This document shows, in pieces, positions 54,210 through 62,254 of a DNA stretch of 64,000 bases. Position 1 is the stretch's first letter; each line of letters starts with the position of its first letter. Origin of the DNA: Serpens sp035497915 (GTDB taxonomy: Bacteria > Pseudomonadota > Gammaproteobacteria > Pseudomonadales > Pseudomonadaceae). Below the pieces are notes generated by a model, which saw only the letters and a list, made by a program, of their open reading frames with translations, had not been told where the DNA came from and did not search any database. The stretch lies in assembly GCF_035497915.1 (NCBI RefSeq), contig NZ_DATJCS010000009.1, forward strand, positions 1 to 64,000. Reading direction: 5' to 3'. A program made the translations under genes and the position numbers.

Positions 54210-54806
54210 ATGTCGATGCTGCCCGAATACCTGTCGAGTCGCCTGGCGCCGGCCCTGGCGATCGGTCTGGCGCTGATCCTCGCCGCCTGCGCGAGTGAGC
54301 CGGTCAACTTTCACACCCTGGTTCCCTCTTACGGGGCGCCGGCCGCTGCTCAGACACCGGGCATGGATATCCGCCTCGAGCCGGTGGCGGTGCCGGCTCA
54401 GGTGGACCGTACGCAAATCGTCATTCGCCAGGGACGCAGTGGCCTGTGGGTCCTCGAAACCGAGTGGTGGGGCGCTCCACTGGTCGACGAAATCCACAGC
54501 GCATTGCAGTACCAGCTGAATCCACCGCCAGGTTCGCCGCCGACCCAACCCAAGGCTTCGCTATGGGTCGACGTGCAACGCTTCGATTCGGTGCTCGGGG
54601 AGTACGCCCTGCTGGACGTGAAATGGCGGCTCAAGCCGCTGGGTTCGGGCGCCGAGACCCATTGCCATACGGTCCTGAAAACCCCGGCCGGCGACGCCCT
54701 GGAGACGTTGGTGAATGCGCACCAGACCAATCTGATCACCCTGGCGGCGTTGGTCGTCGAGGCGAGTCGCGGCCGGTTGCGCAGCTGCGCGGGCGGCGGT
54801 GGATAA
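54210..54806 (+). CDS. pqiC: Outer-membrane lipoprotein PqiC (YmbA family)
   Basis: The 198-residue ABC-type transport auxiliary lipoprotein has a signal sequence ending in the lipobox LAAC (Cys about residue 29). The next segment SEPVNFHTLVPSY begins the YmbA domain, and VDRTQIVIRQGRSGLWVLET is its conserved core. It anchors the PqiB needle at the outer membrane. It is the last gene of the pqi operon and is convergent with the efflux operon. Confidence 0.9.
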   Translation: MSMLPEYLSSRLAPALAIGLALILAACASEPVNFHTLVPSYGAPAAAQTPGMDIRLEPVAVPAQVDRTQIVIRQGRSGLWVLETEWWGAPLVDEIHSALQYQLNPPPGSPPTQPKASLWVDVQRFDSVLGEYALLDVKWRLKPLGSGAETHCHTVLKTPAGDALETLVNAHQTNLITLAALVVEASRGRLRSCAGGGG

Positions 54807-54878
54807 GTTCGGGACCACCGCCTGGAAGGGTTGGGGGGGCGCACCGGGAATGCCCCGGATGAACAACCTACCCAGAGA

Positions 54879-55913
54879 TCACATCGAGCCGACGGATCGG
54901 CGCCCACGCCGCCGCAGGCGCAGCGGGTCGAGCAGAAGCACCATCAGGCTGGCGTACAGGCTGATGGCGATGAAAAGGCTCATGCGCACCGCGAAGGCAT
55001 GGTAGACATCCTGCCCATTGGCGCTGTCCTGCACCGACAGGCCGAGCAGGATGAGCATGGTCGCCTGGGTGTTCAGCCAGAATCCCGGGCTTTGCCGGCT
55101 CGGCCGCAGGCCGTAGAGCTTGCGCGCCAGCAGCAGACCGACCAGCAGCATCCACAGGAAAAACATCCACAGGTGCACGAACAGGCCCAGCGCCCACCAG
55201 AACAGCATGGCCAGCAGGCCGCCGAGCAGGGTCGAGCCGAGCAGTTCCCGGACGGCCGTGCGCACCGGGGTCCCACCGCTCTGCTGGCCAAGGCTGACCG
55301 CCTTGAGAATGATCGCCAGGTAAGCGGACGGGTCGATCAGCGCCAGTAGGTAGGTCGGCATCACCACCAGCGTGGCCTGCAAGGCGATCCAGTCGGCATC
55401 CTCGGACAGCGGCGTCACCGCCGGCGCGGGCGTTACGCCGGGCGGTTCGGGAAACAGCACATGGCCGATCCACAGCGCCAGCACGGCGAGCAGCAGCCCC
55501 TGGACCAGCGCGCCGATCACCGCGAGCGCCAGGTCGAACTCGACGCTGCCCAGCGCGGAAATCATCGTCAGCCCGATCACCAGAAAGGTAGTGACCAGCG
55601 TGCTGCCGCTGCCCCGCAAACCACGACGAAAGGCCAGGAACAGCGCCACGGCCACCAGCAGCAGGGCGGCTAGCGGGGTGTGCTGCAGGAGCGGAATCAG
55701 CAGCAGCCCGCCGCTGGTGGTAAGCACCACCAGCACGATCAGTCCCAGGCACGCCTTGAGCGGCAGTGGCTGCTTGAGTCGGGCGAGCAGGAACGTGGCC
55801 AGCAGCGGGGCAATGAACGGCAGCGGCAGGCCGAGACCGAAGCTGGCCGCCAGGCACAGCGCGGTGCCGCAGGCCAGGCGCAGCGCCCGGCGGGCCCGCG
55901 GATCAGTAGGCAT
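54879..55913 (-). CDS. DUF2955/FUSC-type inner-membrane efflux protein
   Basis: The 344-residue protein has two blocks of hydrophobic helices (residues about 15-155 and 190-340) split by a short Pro-rich loop, a duplicated layout typical of FUSC/DUF2955 aromatic-acid or fusaric-acid resistance proteins. Examples are LGLPLPFIAPLLATFLLARL and FWWALGLFVHLWMFFLWMLL. The start overlaps the HlyD-type gene by 11 bp. It is the last gene of a four-gene minus-strand operon. The substrate is unknown. Confidence 0.82.
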   Translation of the reverse strand: MPTDPRARRALRLACGTALCLAASFGLGLPLPFIAPLLATFLLARLKQPLPLKACLGLIVLVVLTTSGGLLLIPLLQHTPLAALLLVAVALFLAFRRGLRGSGSTLVTTFLVIGLTMISALGSVEFDLALAVIGALVQGLLLAVLALWIGHVLFPEPPGVTPAPAVTPLSEDADWIALQATLVVMPTYLLALIDPSAYLAIILKAVSLGQQSGGTPVRTAVRELLGSTLLGGLLAMLFWWALGLFVHLWMFFLWMLLVGLLLARKLYGLRPSRQSPGFWLNTQATMLILLGLSVQDSANGQDVYHAFAVRMSLFIAISLYASLMVLLLDPLRLRRRGRRSVGSM

Positions 55914-57030
55914 AGGCCAGCCAGCTCATCAGGTAGAGGAACCCGCGGCCGAGCGGATTGAGAGGGTTGCCCCGGGTGGGGAAGGCCATGACATCCGCCT
56001 GGCCGCCCACGCGGATGCCCCGCAGGTGGGTCAGTTCGTCGCGATCGATCTCGACGATCACCGGAAAACGCTGCGCCGGGCGCAGCCAGTCCCGGCTGTT
56101 CTCCACGCTCGGCAGGCTGCCGGGCGCGGTGCTCGAGCCGACACTGACGCCATAACCGACGCTGCGCACCCGGCCACTGAAGACCCGGCCGGGCAGGGCA
56201 TCCAGCACGATGCCCACCGGGGTGCCGGGCACCACCCGGCCCAGGTTGTTCTCGGTCATCTCCGCCTGGATCCACACATCCTGCAGGGTAATCAGCGTCA
56301 TCACCGGATTGCCGGCCACGGCGAACTGGCCGACGTCGGTGCGCAGGTCGGTGATCAGCCCGGCCGTGCGGGCCCGCACCTGGGTATTGGCCAGGTCCAG
56401 CTCGGCCTTTTCCAGGGTGGCGGCCGCGCTGCGCAGCAGGGCGTTCTGCTCTTCGCTGCCGCCCTGCTGTTCACGGGCGCGTTGCACCTCGGCCTGGGCC
56501 ATCGCCACCTGGCTGTCGGCCTCGGCGTGGGTGGCCCGCGACACTTCCAGGCGGCGCAGGGAGATGGTGCCCGGATCGTCCCGGTACAGGCTTTCGAGGC
56601 GCTGGCGATCCTGCCGGGCCTTGAGCGCATTGGCTTCGGCGGCCGCCAGCTTGGCCAGCGCCGAGTCGATGCCGGCGGTGCTGGCGGCGATCTGCCGGCG
56701 GGTCGATTCGAGATCGGCGCGGGCCCGCGCCACGGCGATCCGGTACTGCTCGGGGTCCACCTCGAAGAGCAGTGCGCCGGCGTCGACCATCTGATTGTTG
56801 CGCGCCTGCACACGCACCACCCGGCCGGCCACTTCCGCCGCCACCGGCACGATGAAGGCCTGCACACGGGCCTGCTGGGTATAGGGCGTGAAACGGTCGG
56901 CGAGCAGGTACCAGACCAGGCTGACGACGATCAGCCAGACCACCCGGCGAACGCCCTTGTCCACCGGCGCGCTGGGCGCGGCGGGGGGCGTTTCCGGTTC
57001 CGCCACCGAGGCGGCGGGCTGCTCGTTCAT
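55903..57030 (-). CDS. HlyD/EmrA-type membrane-fusion protein
   Basis: The 375-residue periplasmic adaptor has one N-terminal membrane helix (VVWLIVVSLVWYLLADRF). A split biotinyl-lipoyl domain follows (VAAEVAGRVVRVQARNNQMV; RARTAGLITDLRTDVGQFAV) around a long coiled coil (about residues 90-200). The C-terminal beta barrel is complete. It would link the DUF2955 pump to the outer-membrane factor. Its ATG overlaps the stop of the outer-membrane factor gene by 4 bp. Confidence 0.92.
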   Translation of the reverse strand: MNEQPAASVAEPETPPAAPSAPVDKGVRRVVWLIVVSLVWYLLADRFTPYTQQARVQAFIVPVAAEVAGRVVRVQARNNQMVDAGALLFEVDPEQYRIAVARARADLESTRRQIAASTAGIDSALAKLAAAEANALKARQDRQRLESLYRDDPGTISLRRLEVSRATHAEADSQVAMAQAEVQRAREQQGGSEEQNALLRSAAATLEKAELDLANTQVRARTAGLITDLRTDVGQFAVAGNPVMTLITLQDVWIQAEMTENNLGRVVPGTPVGIVLDALPGRVFSGRVRSVGYGVSVGSSTAPGSLPSVENSRDWLRPAQRFPVIVEIDRDELTHLRGIRVGGQADVMAFPTRGNPLNPLGRGFLYLMSWLAYAY

Positions 57031-58520
57031 CGGGGCGCTCCTGTGCCGGGCTCGTCCAGTAGATCGCCCCAGTGGGTGCGTTGTTGCATCTGCTCGCGGG
57101 TCGCCGCGTCGACCCAGGGTTGCGTGCCGTACCAGCCGCCACCGAGTGCCCGGTACAGGGCGATGAGGTTGCTGACCGCGCTGTAGCGGGTCAGCAGGTA
57201 GCTGTCCTGTTGCACCAGCAGGGCCCGCTGGGCATCCAGCACGCGCTGGAAGTCCGCCAGGCCTTCGCGGTACTGGGCGCTGGCCAGGCTCAGCGAGCGT
57301 TCGGCCGATTGCGCCGCCTCGCCGAGGATGCGCTCGCGCTCCAGTGCCTTGCTCAGGCCGCGGGCGGCATCATCGGCCTCGCGCGCCGCCTGGCGGACGG
57401 CGTCGCGGTAGACCTCGATCAACTGCTGCAGGCGGGCGTCCTGCACGCGGACGTTGTGACGGGTGCGGGTGAAATCCAGGTTCCAGCGCAAGCTGGGGCC
57501 GCCAAGCAGGTCCAGGGTGTCGGGCGCGCCGCTCAGCGAGCTGGTGGACCAGACGATGCTGCCCAGCAGGCTCAGCGACGGGTAGAGATCCGCCTGGGCC
57601 ACGCCGACCAGGGCCGACTGGGCGGCGACATTCAGCTCGGCGGCGCGAATGTCCGGCCGGCGGCGCAGCAGATTGGCCGGAACGTCTTCCAGCACGGCGT
57701 GATCGACCAGTGGGATCAACCCCTCACGCTCGGCCAGTTCCGCCAACGGAGCCGGTGGTCGGCCGACCAGCACGGCCAGTGCGTTGCGTGTGTTCAGCAC
57801 CTGGTCCTCCAGCTCGGGAATGCTGCTCGCCGTGGCCAGGTACTGGGTCTTGGCCTGCTGCAGATCGAGTTCGTCGCTCTGCCCGCTGGCAAACAGCTTT
57901 TCGGTAATTTCGAAGCTGCGCTTCTGCAGCGCGGCATTTTCCCTCGCCACGCGCAGGCGGGCCTCGGTGGTACGCAGCAGGTAATAGGTGTCCGCGACCT
58001 GCGCCCGCAGCAGCACGCGCACATCGTCGTAGTTGGCCTGGGCGGCGAAATAGCTGGCGTCGGCCGCTTCGATGGCGCGGCTGAAGCGGCCCCAGAAGTC
58101 CAGTTCCCAGCCGATATCCACGCCCAGGCTGTGCTGCCAGAAGTGGCTGTCCTGCGGATTACGGCCGCCGGACTGCTGGCGGTCCAGGTACAGGCTGTCG
58201 GCGCTGGCCTGCTGAACCTGGGGATAACGGCCACGACTGGCAATGCCCAGCTGGGCACGCGCCTCCATGATCCGCAGACCGGCGATCCTCAGGCTGCTGT
58301 TGTGGATATCGGCCTCGGCGATCAGCCGGTCGAGCAGCGGATCGCCGAAGACCTGCCACCAGGCGGACACATCCGGCTCCAGCCGCTGCTGGCTGGCCAG
58401 TGCAATGGCCGGACTGTTCCAATGATCGAGCCAGACTTCCCCCGGTGGCTGAAAGTCCGGGCCCACGCGCATGCAGCCACCGATGACCAGGACGCCCAGC
58501 AGCCACGGGTAGCGCGCCAT
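57027..58520 (-). CDS. NodT-family outer-membrane factor lipoprotein
   Basis: The 497-residue TolC-like channel has a lipobox-like N-terminus (LGVLVIGGCMRVGPDFQPPG, Cys16) and the signature WWQVFGDPLLDRLIAEA. Two repeated OEP halves follow, including ELDFWGRFSRAIEAADASY and RRRPDIRAAELNVAAQSALV. It completes a tripartite exporter with the adjacent adaptor and inner-membrane gene. Confidence 0.94.
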   Translation of the reverse strand: MARYPWLLGVLVIGGCMRVGPDFQPPGEVWLDHWNSPAIALASQQRLEPDVSAWWQVFGDPLLDRLIAEADIHNSSLRIAGLRIMEARAQLGIASRGRYPQVQQASADSLYLDRQQSGGRNPQDSHFWQHSLGVDIGWELDFWGRFSRAIEAADASYFAAQANYDDVRVLLRAQVADTYYLLRTTEARLRVARENAALQKRSFEITEKLFASGQSDELDLQQAKTQYLATASSIPELEDQVLNTRNALAVLVGRPPAPLAELAEREGLIPLVDHAVLEDVPANLLRRRPDIRAAELNVAAQSALVGVAQADLYPSLSLLGSIVWSTSSLSGAPDTLDLLGGPSLRWNLDFTRTRHNVRVQDARLQQLIEVYRDAVRQAAREADDAARGLSKALERERILGEAAQSAERSLSLASAQYREGLADFQRVLDAQRALLVQQDSYLLTRYSAVSNLIALYRALGGGWYGTQPWVDAATREQMQQRTHWGDLLDEPGTGAPR

Positions 58521-58535
58521 CGCGGCGGCGGCGCT

Positions 58536-59612
58536 TCAGTGGTCAGGCCCAGCGGGCTGGGGTTGGTCCCTGACCCATTGCCAGAACAGCTGATAACCGA
58601 CGGCCAGTACCACCGGCCCGATGAACAGGCCGATCACCCCGTTGGTGACCATCCCGCCCAGGGCGCCGATCAGCACCACCGGCATGGGCACGTTGACGCC
58701 CCGGCCCAATAACAGGGGTTTGAGCACGTTATCCGCCAGTCCGGCAATGAACACGTAAATGGCGAACATCATGGGCACGGTGCCGAAGCCTTCCGTGCTG
58801 AACACATAAATGATGACCGGGATGGTGATCAGTGTGGCCGGCAACTGCATGATGCCCAGCAGCAGAACCGCCAGGGCCAGCAGGCCGGCGCCGGGAACGC
58901 CCTTGATCACCAGGGCCACGCCGACCAGCAGCATCTGGATGAAGGCGATGCCCACCACGCCCATCGCCACGGCACGGATGGTGGCGGTGCACAGCTGGGC
59001 GATCTGCGGGCCTTTCTCCGGCCCGGAAAGGCGCGAGGCGATGTCGACCGCGCTGCGGTTGCCCAGCTCGCCATAGGCCATGAAGATGCCGGCGATGATC
59101 AGCGCGACAATGAAGATCAGCAGGCCAATGCCGAGGCCGGCGAGGGAGCCGAGGGCGAGCAGCAGGGCGGCCTTGATCTGCGGCGCAAAGCGTTGCATCG
59201 CACCCGTAAGATCGGTGGAGGCCTGCAGCCAGGTGTCATACAGCGGCCAGCCGGCCAGCGACGCGGCGGGCGGTGGCACGCGGAAATCGCTGCTGCGGAC
59301 CAGGCCCACGGACTTTTCCACAGACTCGACCAGCGAAGCGCCCAGCAGGGTGAGGGGTACCAGCAACACCACCACGGCAACCAGCACCAGTAGCGTGGCG
59401 GACCAGCCATCATGGCCGCCCAGGCGGGCACGCACCCGGCGGTGCAGCGGATACAGGGTGACCGCCAGGATCACCGACCAGAGCATCAGGTTGAGGAACG
59501 GACGGAAGATTTCGAAGCAGAACAGCACCAGCACCACGATCAGGCCGGCGCGAATCAGCACATCGAGCAGGTCGCGCGCCTGATTGGAGTACGCGAAGGG
59601 CGGCATCGGCAT
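58536..59612 (-). CDS. AI-2E family transporter (PerM-like)
   Basis: The protein is 358 residues from the ATG at 59612, behind a perfect AAGGAGA site; the longer upstream frame to 59756 was rejected. About eight membrane helices include VIRAGLIVVLVLFCFEIFRP-like (VLIRAGLIVVLVLF), MLWSVILAVTLYPLHRR and GALGGMVTNGVIGLFIGPVV, the family hallmark. Family members include the AI-2 exporter TqsA and ion exchangers, so substrate cannot be assigned. First gene of the efflux operon, divergent from the decarboxylase pair across 270 bp. Confidence 0.9.
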   Translation of the reverse strand: MPMPPFAYSNQARDLLDVLIRAGLIVVLVLFCFEIFRPFLNLMLWSVILAVTLYPLHRRVRARLGGHDGWSATLLVLVAVVVLLVPLTLLGASLVESVEKSVGLVRSSDFRVPPPAASLAGWPLYDTWLQASTDLTGAMQRFAPQIKAALLLALGSLAGLGIGLLIFIVALIIAGIFMAYGELGNRSAVDIASRLSGPEKGPQIAQLCTATIRAVAMGVVGIAFIQMLLVGVALVIKGVPGAGLLALAVLLLGIMQLPATLITIPVIIYVFSTEGFGTVPMMFAIYVFIAGLADNVLKPLLLGRGVNVPMPVVLIGALGGMVTNGVIGLFIGPVVLAVGYQLFWQWVRDQPQPAGPDH

Positions 59613-59882
59613 CGGGGTCTCCTTGCCGCGCTGCGGCGCGGCGAGAGGGGCAACCCTCCGATAGACAGCGCGCCAGGGCAGATTGCACGTCGGGAACGGG
59701 CTGACGGCGTGCGTGGCCGCGCATCGGAAAACCGAGCCCGCCAGGCACTTCGTCAAGAATCCACCGGTCGGAATTTACACAGCTTCGGATACCGCACTGG
59801 TGGTAGGGGTATTCTCCGCTCCGGGCATCGTCGCCGAGGATGTCGCTGCAGTGGTGCTCCCCATTTTTCGGGAGATCAACTC

Positions 59883-62183
59883 ATGATTGGGCGCACGAGT
59901 TTTCAGCTGCGCAAGCGAGTTCTGCTGGTCGATGATGACCTGGGACACCCGAACGGGGTACGCGGCCGGGTGTTGCAGGAACTGACGAACGAGTTCCGCT
60001 CACGCAACACCGACGTGATTGGTGCCGCTTCCTATGAGGACGGCATGGCCGCGGTGGTGTCCGACGCCGCGCTGCATTGCATCTGCGTCGACTGGACGCT
60101 GGGCCGCAACGATACCGAGAGCCATGCCCAGGCGCTGGAGCTGTTGCGCGCCATCCGCCAGCGCCACGAACGGGTGCCGGTGTTTCTGATGGCCGATCGC
60201 GATGCCAAGCGCAGCATCACCGTCGAAGCCATGGAGCTGGCCGACGAATTCCTCTGGATGCTGGAAGACACCGCGCCGTTCGTCGTCGGACGGGTTCTCG
60301 CCGCGATCGAGCGCTACCTCGACCACCTGCTGCCGCCGTTCACCGATGCGCTGATCCGCTACACCCTGAAGGAAGAGCACTCCTGGGCGGCGCCCGGCCA
60401 CCAGGGCGGCATCGCCTTCACCAAGTCGCCGATCGGGCGGGTGTTCTTCGATTTCTTCGGCGAGAACCTGTTTCGCGCCGACAGCGGCATCGAGCGCGGC
60501 AACCTCGGCTCGGTGCTCGACCACAGCGGCCCGGTCGGCGAGTCCGAGGCCTATGCCGCGCGGATCTTCGGCGCGCACCTGAGCTATGCGGTGCTCAACG
60601 GCACCTCCGGCTCGAATCGCACGATCTTCATGGCCTGCGTCGGCGAAAACCAGTTCGCCCTGTGCGACCGCAACTGCCACAAATCCATCGAGCAGGGCCT
60701 GGTGCTATGCGGCGGCCTGCCGGTGTACATGACCCCGACCCGCAATCGTTTCGGCATCATCGGTCCGCTGCTGCCGGAACAGTTCGACCCGCAGCGCATT
60801 GCCGCCGCCATCGCCAACCATCCCCTGCGTGCCCAGGCGCAGGACGACCAGCCGGTCTATGCGGTGCTGACCAACTGCACCTACGACGGCATGTGCCTGA
60901 ATGCCGAACGCGCCGAGGCCCTGCTGGCGCAGAGCAGCGACCGTATCCACTTCGACGAGGCCTGGTACGGCTATGCGCGCTTCAATCCGCTGTACCGCGG
61001 GCGCTTCGCCATGCGCGGCGATCCGCTCGAACACCGCGCCGACGCGCCGACGGTGTTCGCCAGCCACTCCACCCACAAGCTGCTGGCGGCGCTCTCGCAA
61101 TCTTCGTTCATCCATATCCGCAACGGCCGCAAGCCGATCGAGCACAGCCGCTTCAACGAGTCCTTCGTGATCCAGGCCAGCACCTCGCCGCTCTACCCGA
61201 TGTTCGCCTCCAACGAGGTGGGCGCGGCGATGATGGACGGCAGCGGCGGCTACAGCCTGACCCAGGACGCGATTCGCGAAGCGGTGGACTTCCGCCAGGC
61301 GCTGGCGCGTGTCCATCGCGAGTTTGCCAGCCGTGGCGACTGGTTCTTCCAGCCGTGGAACGCGCCCCGGGTTCGCGACGCAAGCGGCACGTGGGTCGAT
61401 TTCGTCGATGCCGATGCCGAGCTGCTGGCGACGGATCCTGCCTGCTGGGAACTGGAGCCGGGTGCGCAATGGCACGGCTTCGCCGGACTGGAAGAGGGCT
61501 GGTGTCTGCTCGATCCGATCAAGGTCGGCATCATGGTGCCGGGCATGGGGGTCGACGGCACACTGGAGGCCGAAGGCATCCCCGCGCCCGTTCTCGGCGC
61601 CTTCTTCTACCGCAACAACATCGTGCCCTCGCGCATCACCGATTTCATGGTGCTGTGCCTGTTCAGCATCGGAGTGACCAAGGGCAAGTGGGCCACCTTG
61701 ATCAACGTGATGCTGGCCTTCAAGCGCCACTACGACTGCAACCTGACGCTGGAGCGGGTGCTGCCCGATCTGGTGGCCGCGCATCCCGCGCGCTACAGCG
61801 GCATGGGCCTGCGCGATCTGAGCCGCGAGATGTTCGAGCACATGCGCAGCAGCCGCATGGACAGTCTGCAGGCCGAGGCCTTTGGCCAGCTGCCGCCGAT
61901 CGAGCGCAGCCCGCGCGCCGCCTTTCAGGCCCTGCAGGCCGGCGACGCCGAACTGCTGCCGCTGTCGCAGGCGGCGGGCCGGGTCACCGGCGTCGGCGTG
62001 ATGCCCTATCCGCCGGGCATCCCGATCGTCATGCCCGGCGAGAACCTGGGGCCGGCGGATGGCCCCTGGCTTCGTTACATCGGGGCCTTGCAGGACTGGG
62101 GCAACCGGTTTCCCGGATTCGAGAAGGAAGTGTCAGGGGCGGTGCACAAGGACGGCGACTACCACTTCTGGTGTTTGAAGTAA
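59883..62183 (+). CDS. Diverged Orn/Lys/Arg decarboxylase-family PLP protein
   Basis: The 766-residue fold-type I PLP protein has an N-terminal receiver-like wing domain (LRKRVLLVDDDLGHPNG, to about 150), an aminotransferase-like core and a C-terminal domain. PLP residues are kept: Lys399 in SHSTHKLLAA, FDEAWYGYARF and NGTSGSN. Several pocket segments differ from E. coli CadA: SELG becomes GNLG, MMHT becomes VIQA, and VEKTGPY becomes PSRITDF (residues 582-588), so the conserved Glu is lost. Some segments (SPLYPMFAS, LEPGAQWHGFAG, NNIVP) are nearer to ornithine decarboxylase SpeC. Substrate is uncertain. The ATG follows GGGAGA. Confidence 0.9.
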   Translation: MIGRTSFQLRKRVLLVDDDLGHPNGVRGRVLQELTNEFRSRNTDVIGAASYEDGMAAVVSDAALHCICVDWTLGRNDTESHAQALELLRAIRQRHERVPVFLMADRDAKRSITVEAMELADEFLWMLEDTAPFVVGRVLAAIERYLDHLLPPFTDALIRYTLKEEHSWAAPGHQGGIAFTKSPIGRVFFDFFGENLFRADSGIERGNLGSVLDHSGPVGESEAYAARIFGAHLSYAVLNGTSGSNRTIFMACVGENQFALCDRNCHKSIEQGLVLCGGLPVYMTPTRNRFGIIGPLLPEQFDPQRIAAAIANHPLRAQAQDDQPVYAVLTNCTYDGMCLNAERAEALLAQSSDRIHFDEAWYGYARFNPLYRGRFAMRGDPLEHRADAPTVFASHSTHKLLAALSQSSFIHIRNGRKPIEHSRFNESFVIQASTSPLYPMFASNEVGAAMMDGSGGYSLTQDAIREAVDFRQALARVHREFASRGDWFFQPWNAPRVRDASGTWVDFVDADAELLATDPACWELEPGAQWHGFAGLEEGWCLLDPIKVGIMVPGMGVDGTLEAEGIPAPVLGAFFYRNNIVPSRITDFMVLCLFSIGVTKGKWATLINVMLAFKRHYDCNLTLERVLPDLVAAHPARYSGMGLRDLSREMFEHMRSSRMDSLQAEAFGQLPPIERSPRAAFQALQAGDAELLPLSQAAGRVTGVGVMPYPPGIPIVMPGENLGPADGPWLRYIGALQDWGNRFPGFEKEVSGAVHKDGDYHFWCLK

Positions 62184-62254
62184 GCCAAACGTTGCCTGTG
62201 CCGCGGCCCTGTCCCCGGCGACAGCCGTAGCCCGTCCTCCAAGAGGGTTTTGCA

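Noticed and set aside
54868..55857. Minus-strand frame of 329 codons offset from the DUF2955 gene
   Set aside because: Gly/Arg/Ala-rich shadow; the alternative frame has clear membrane helices and couples to the adaptor gene.
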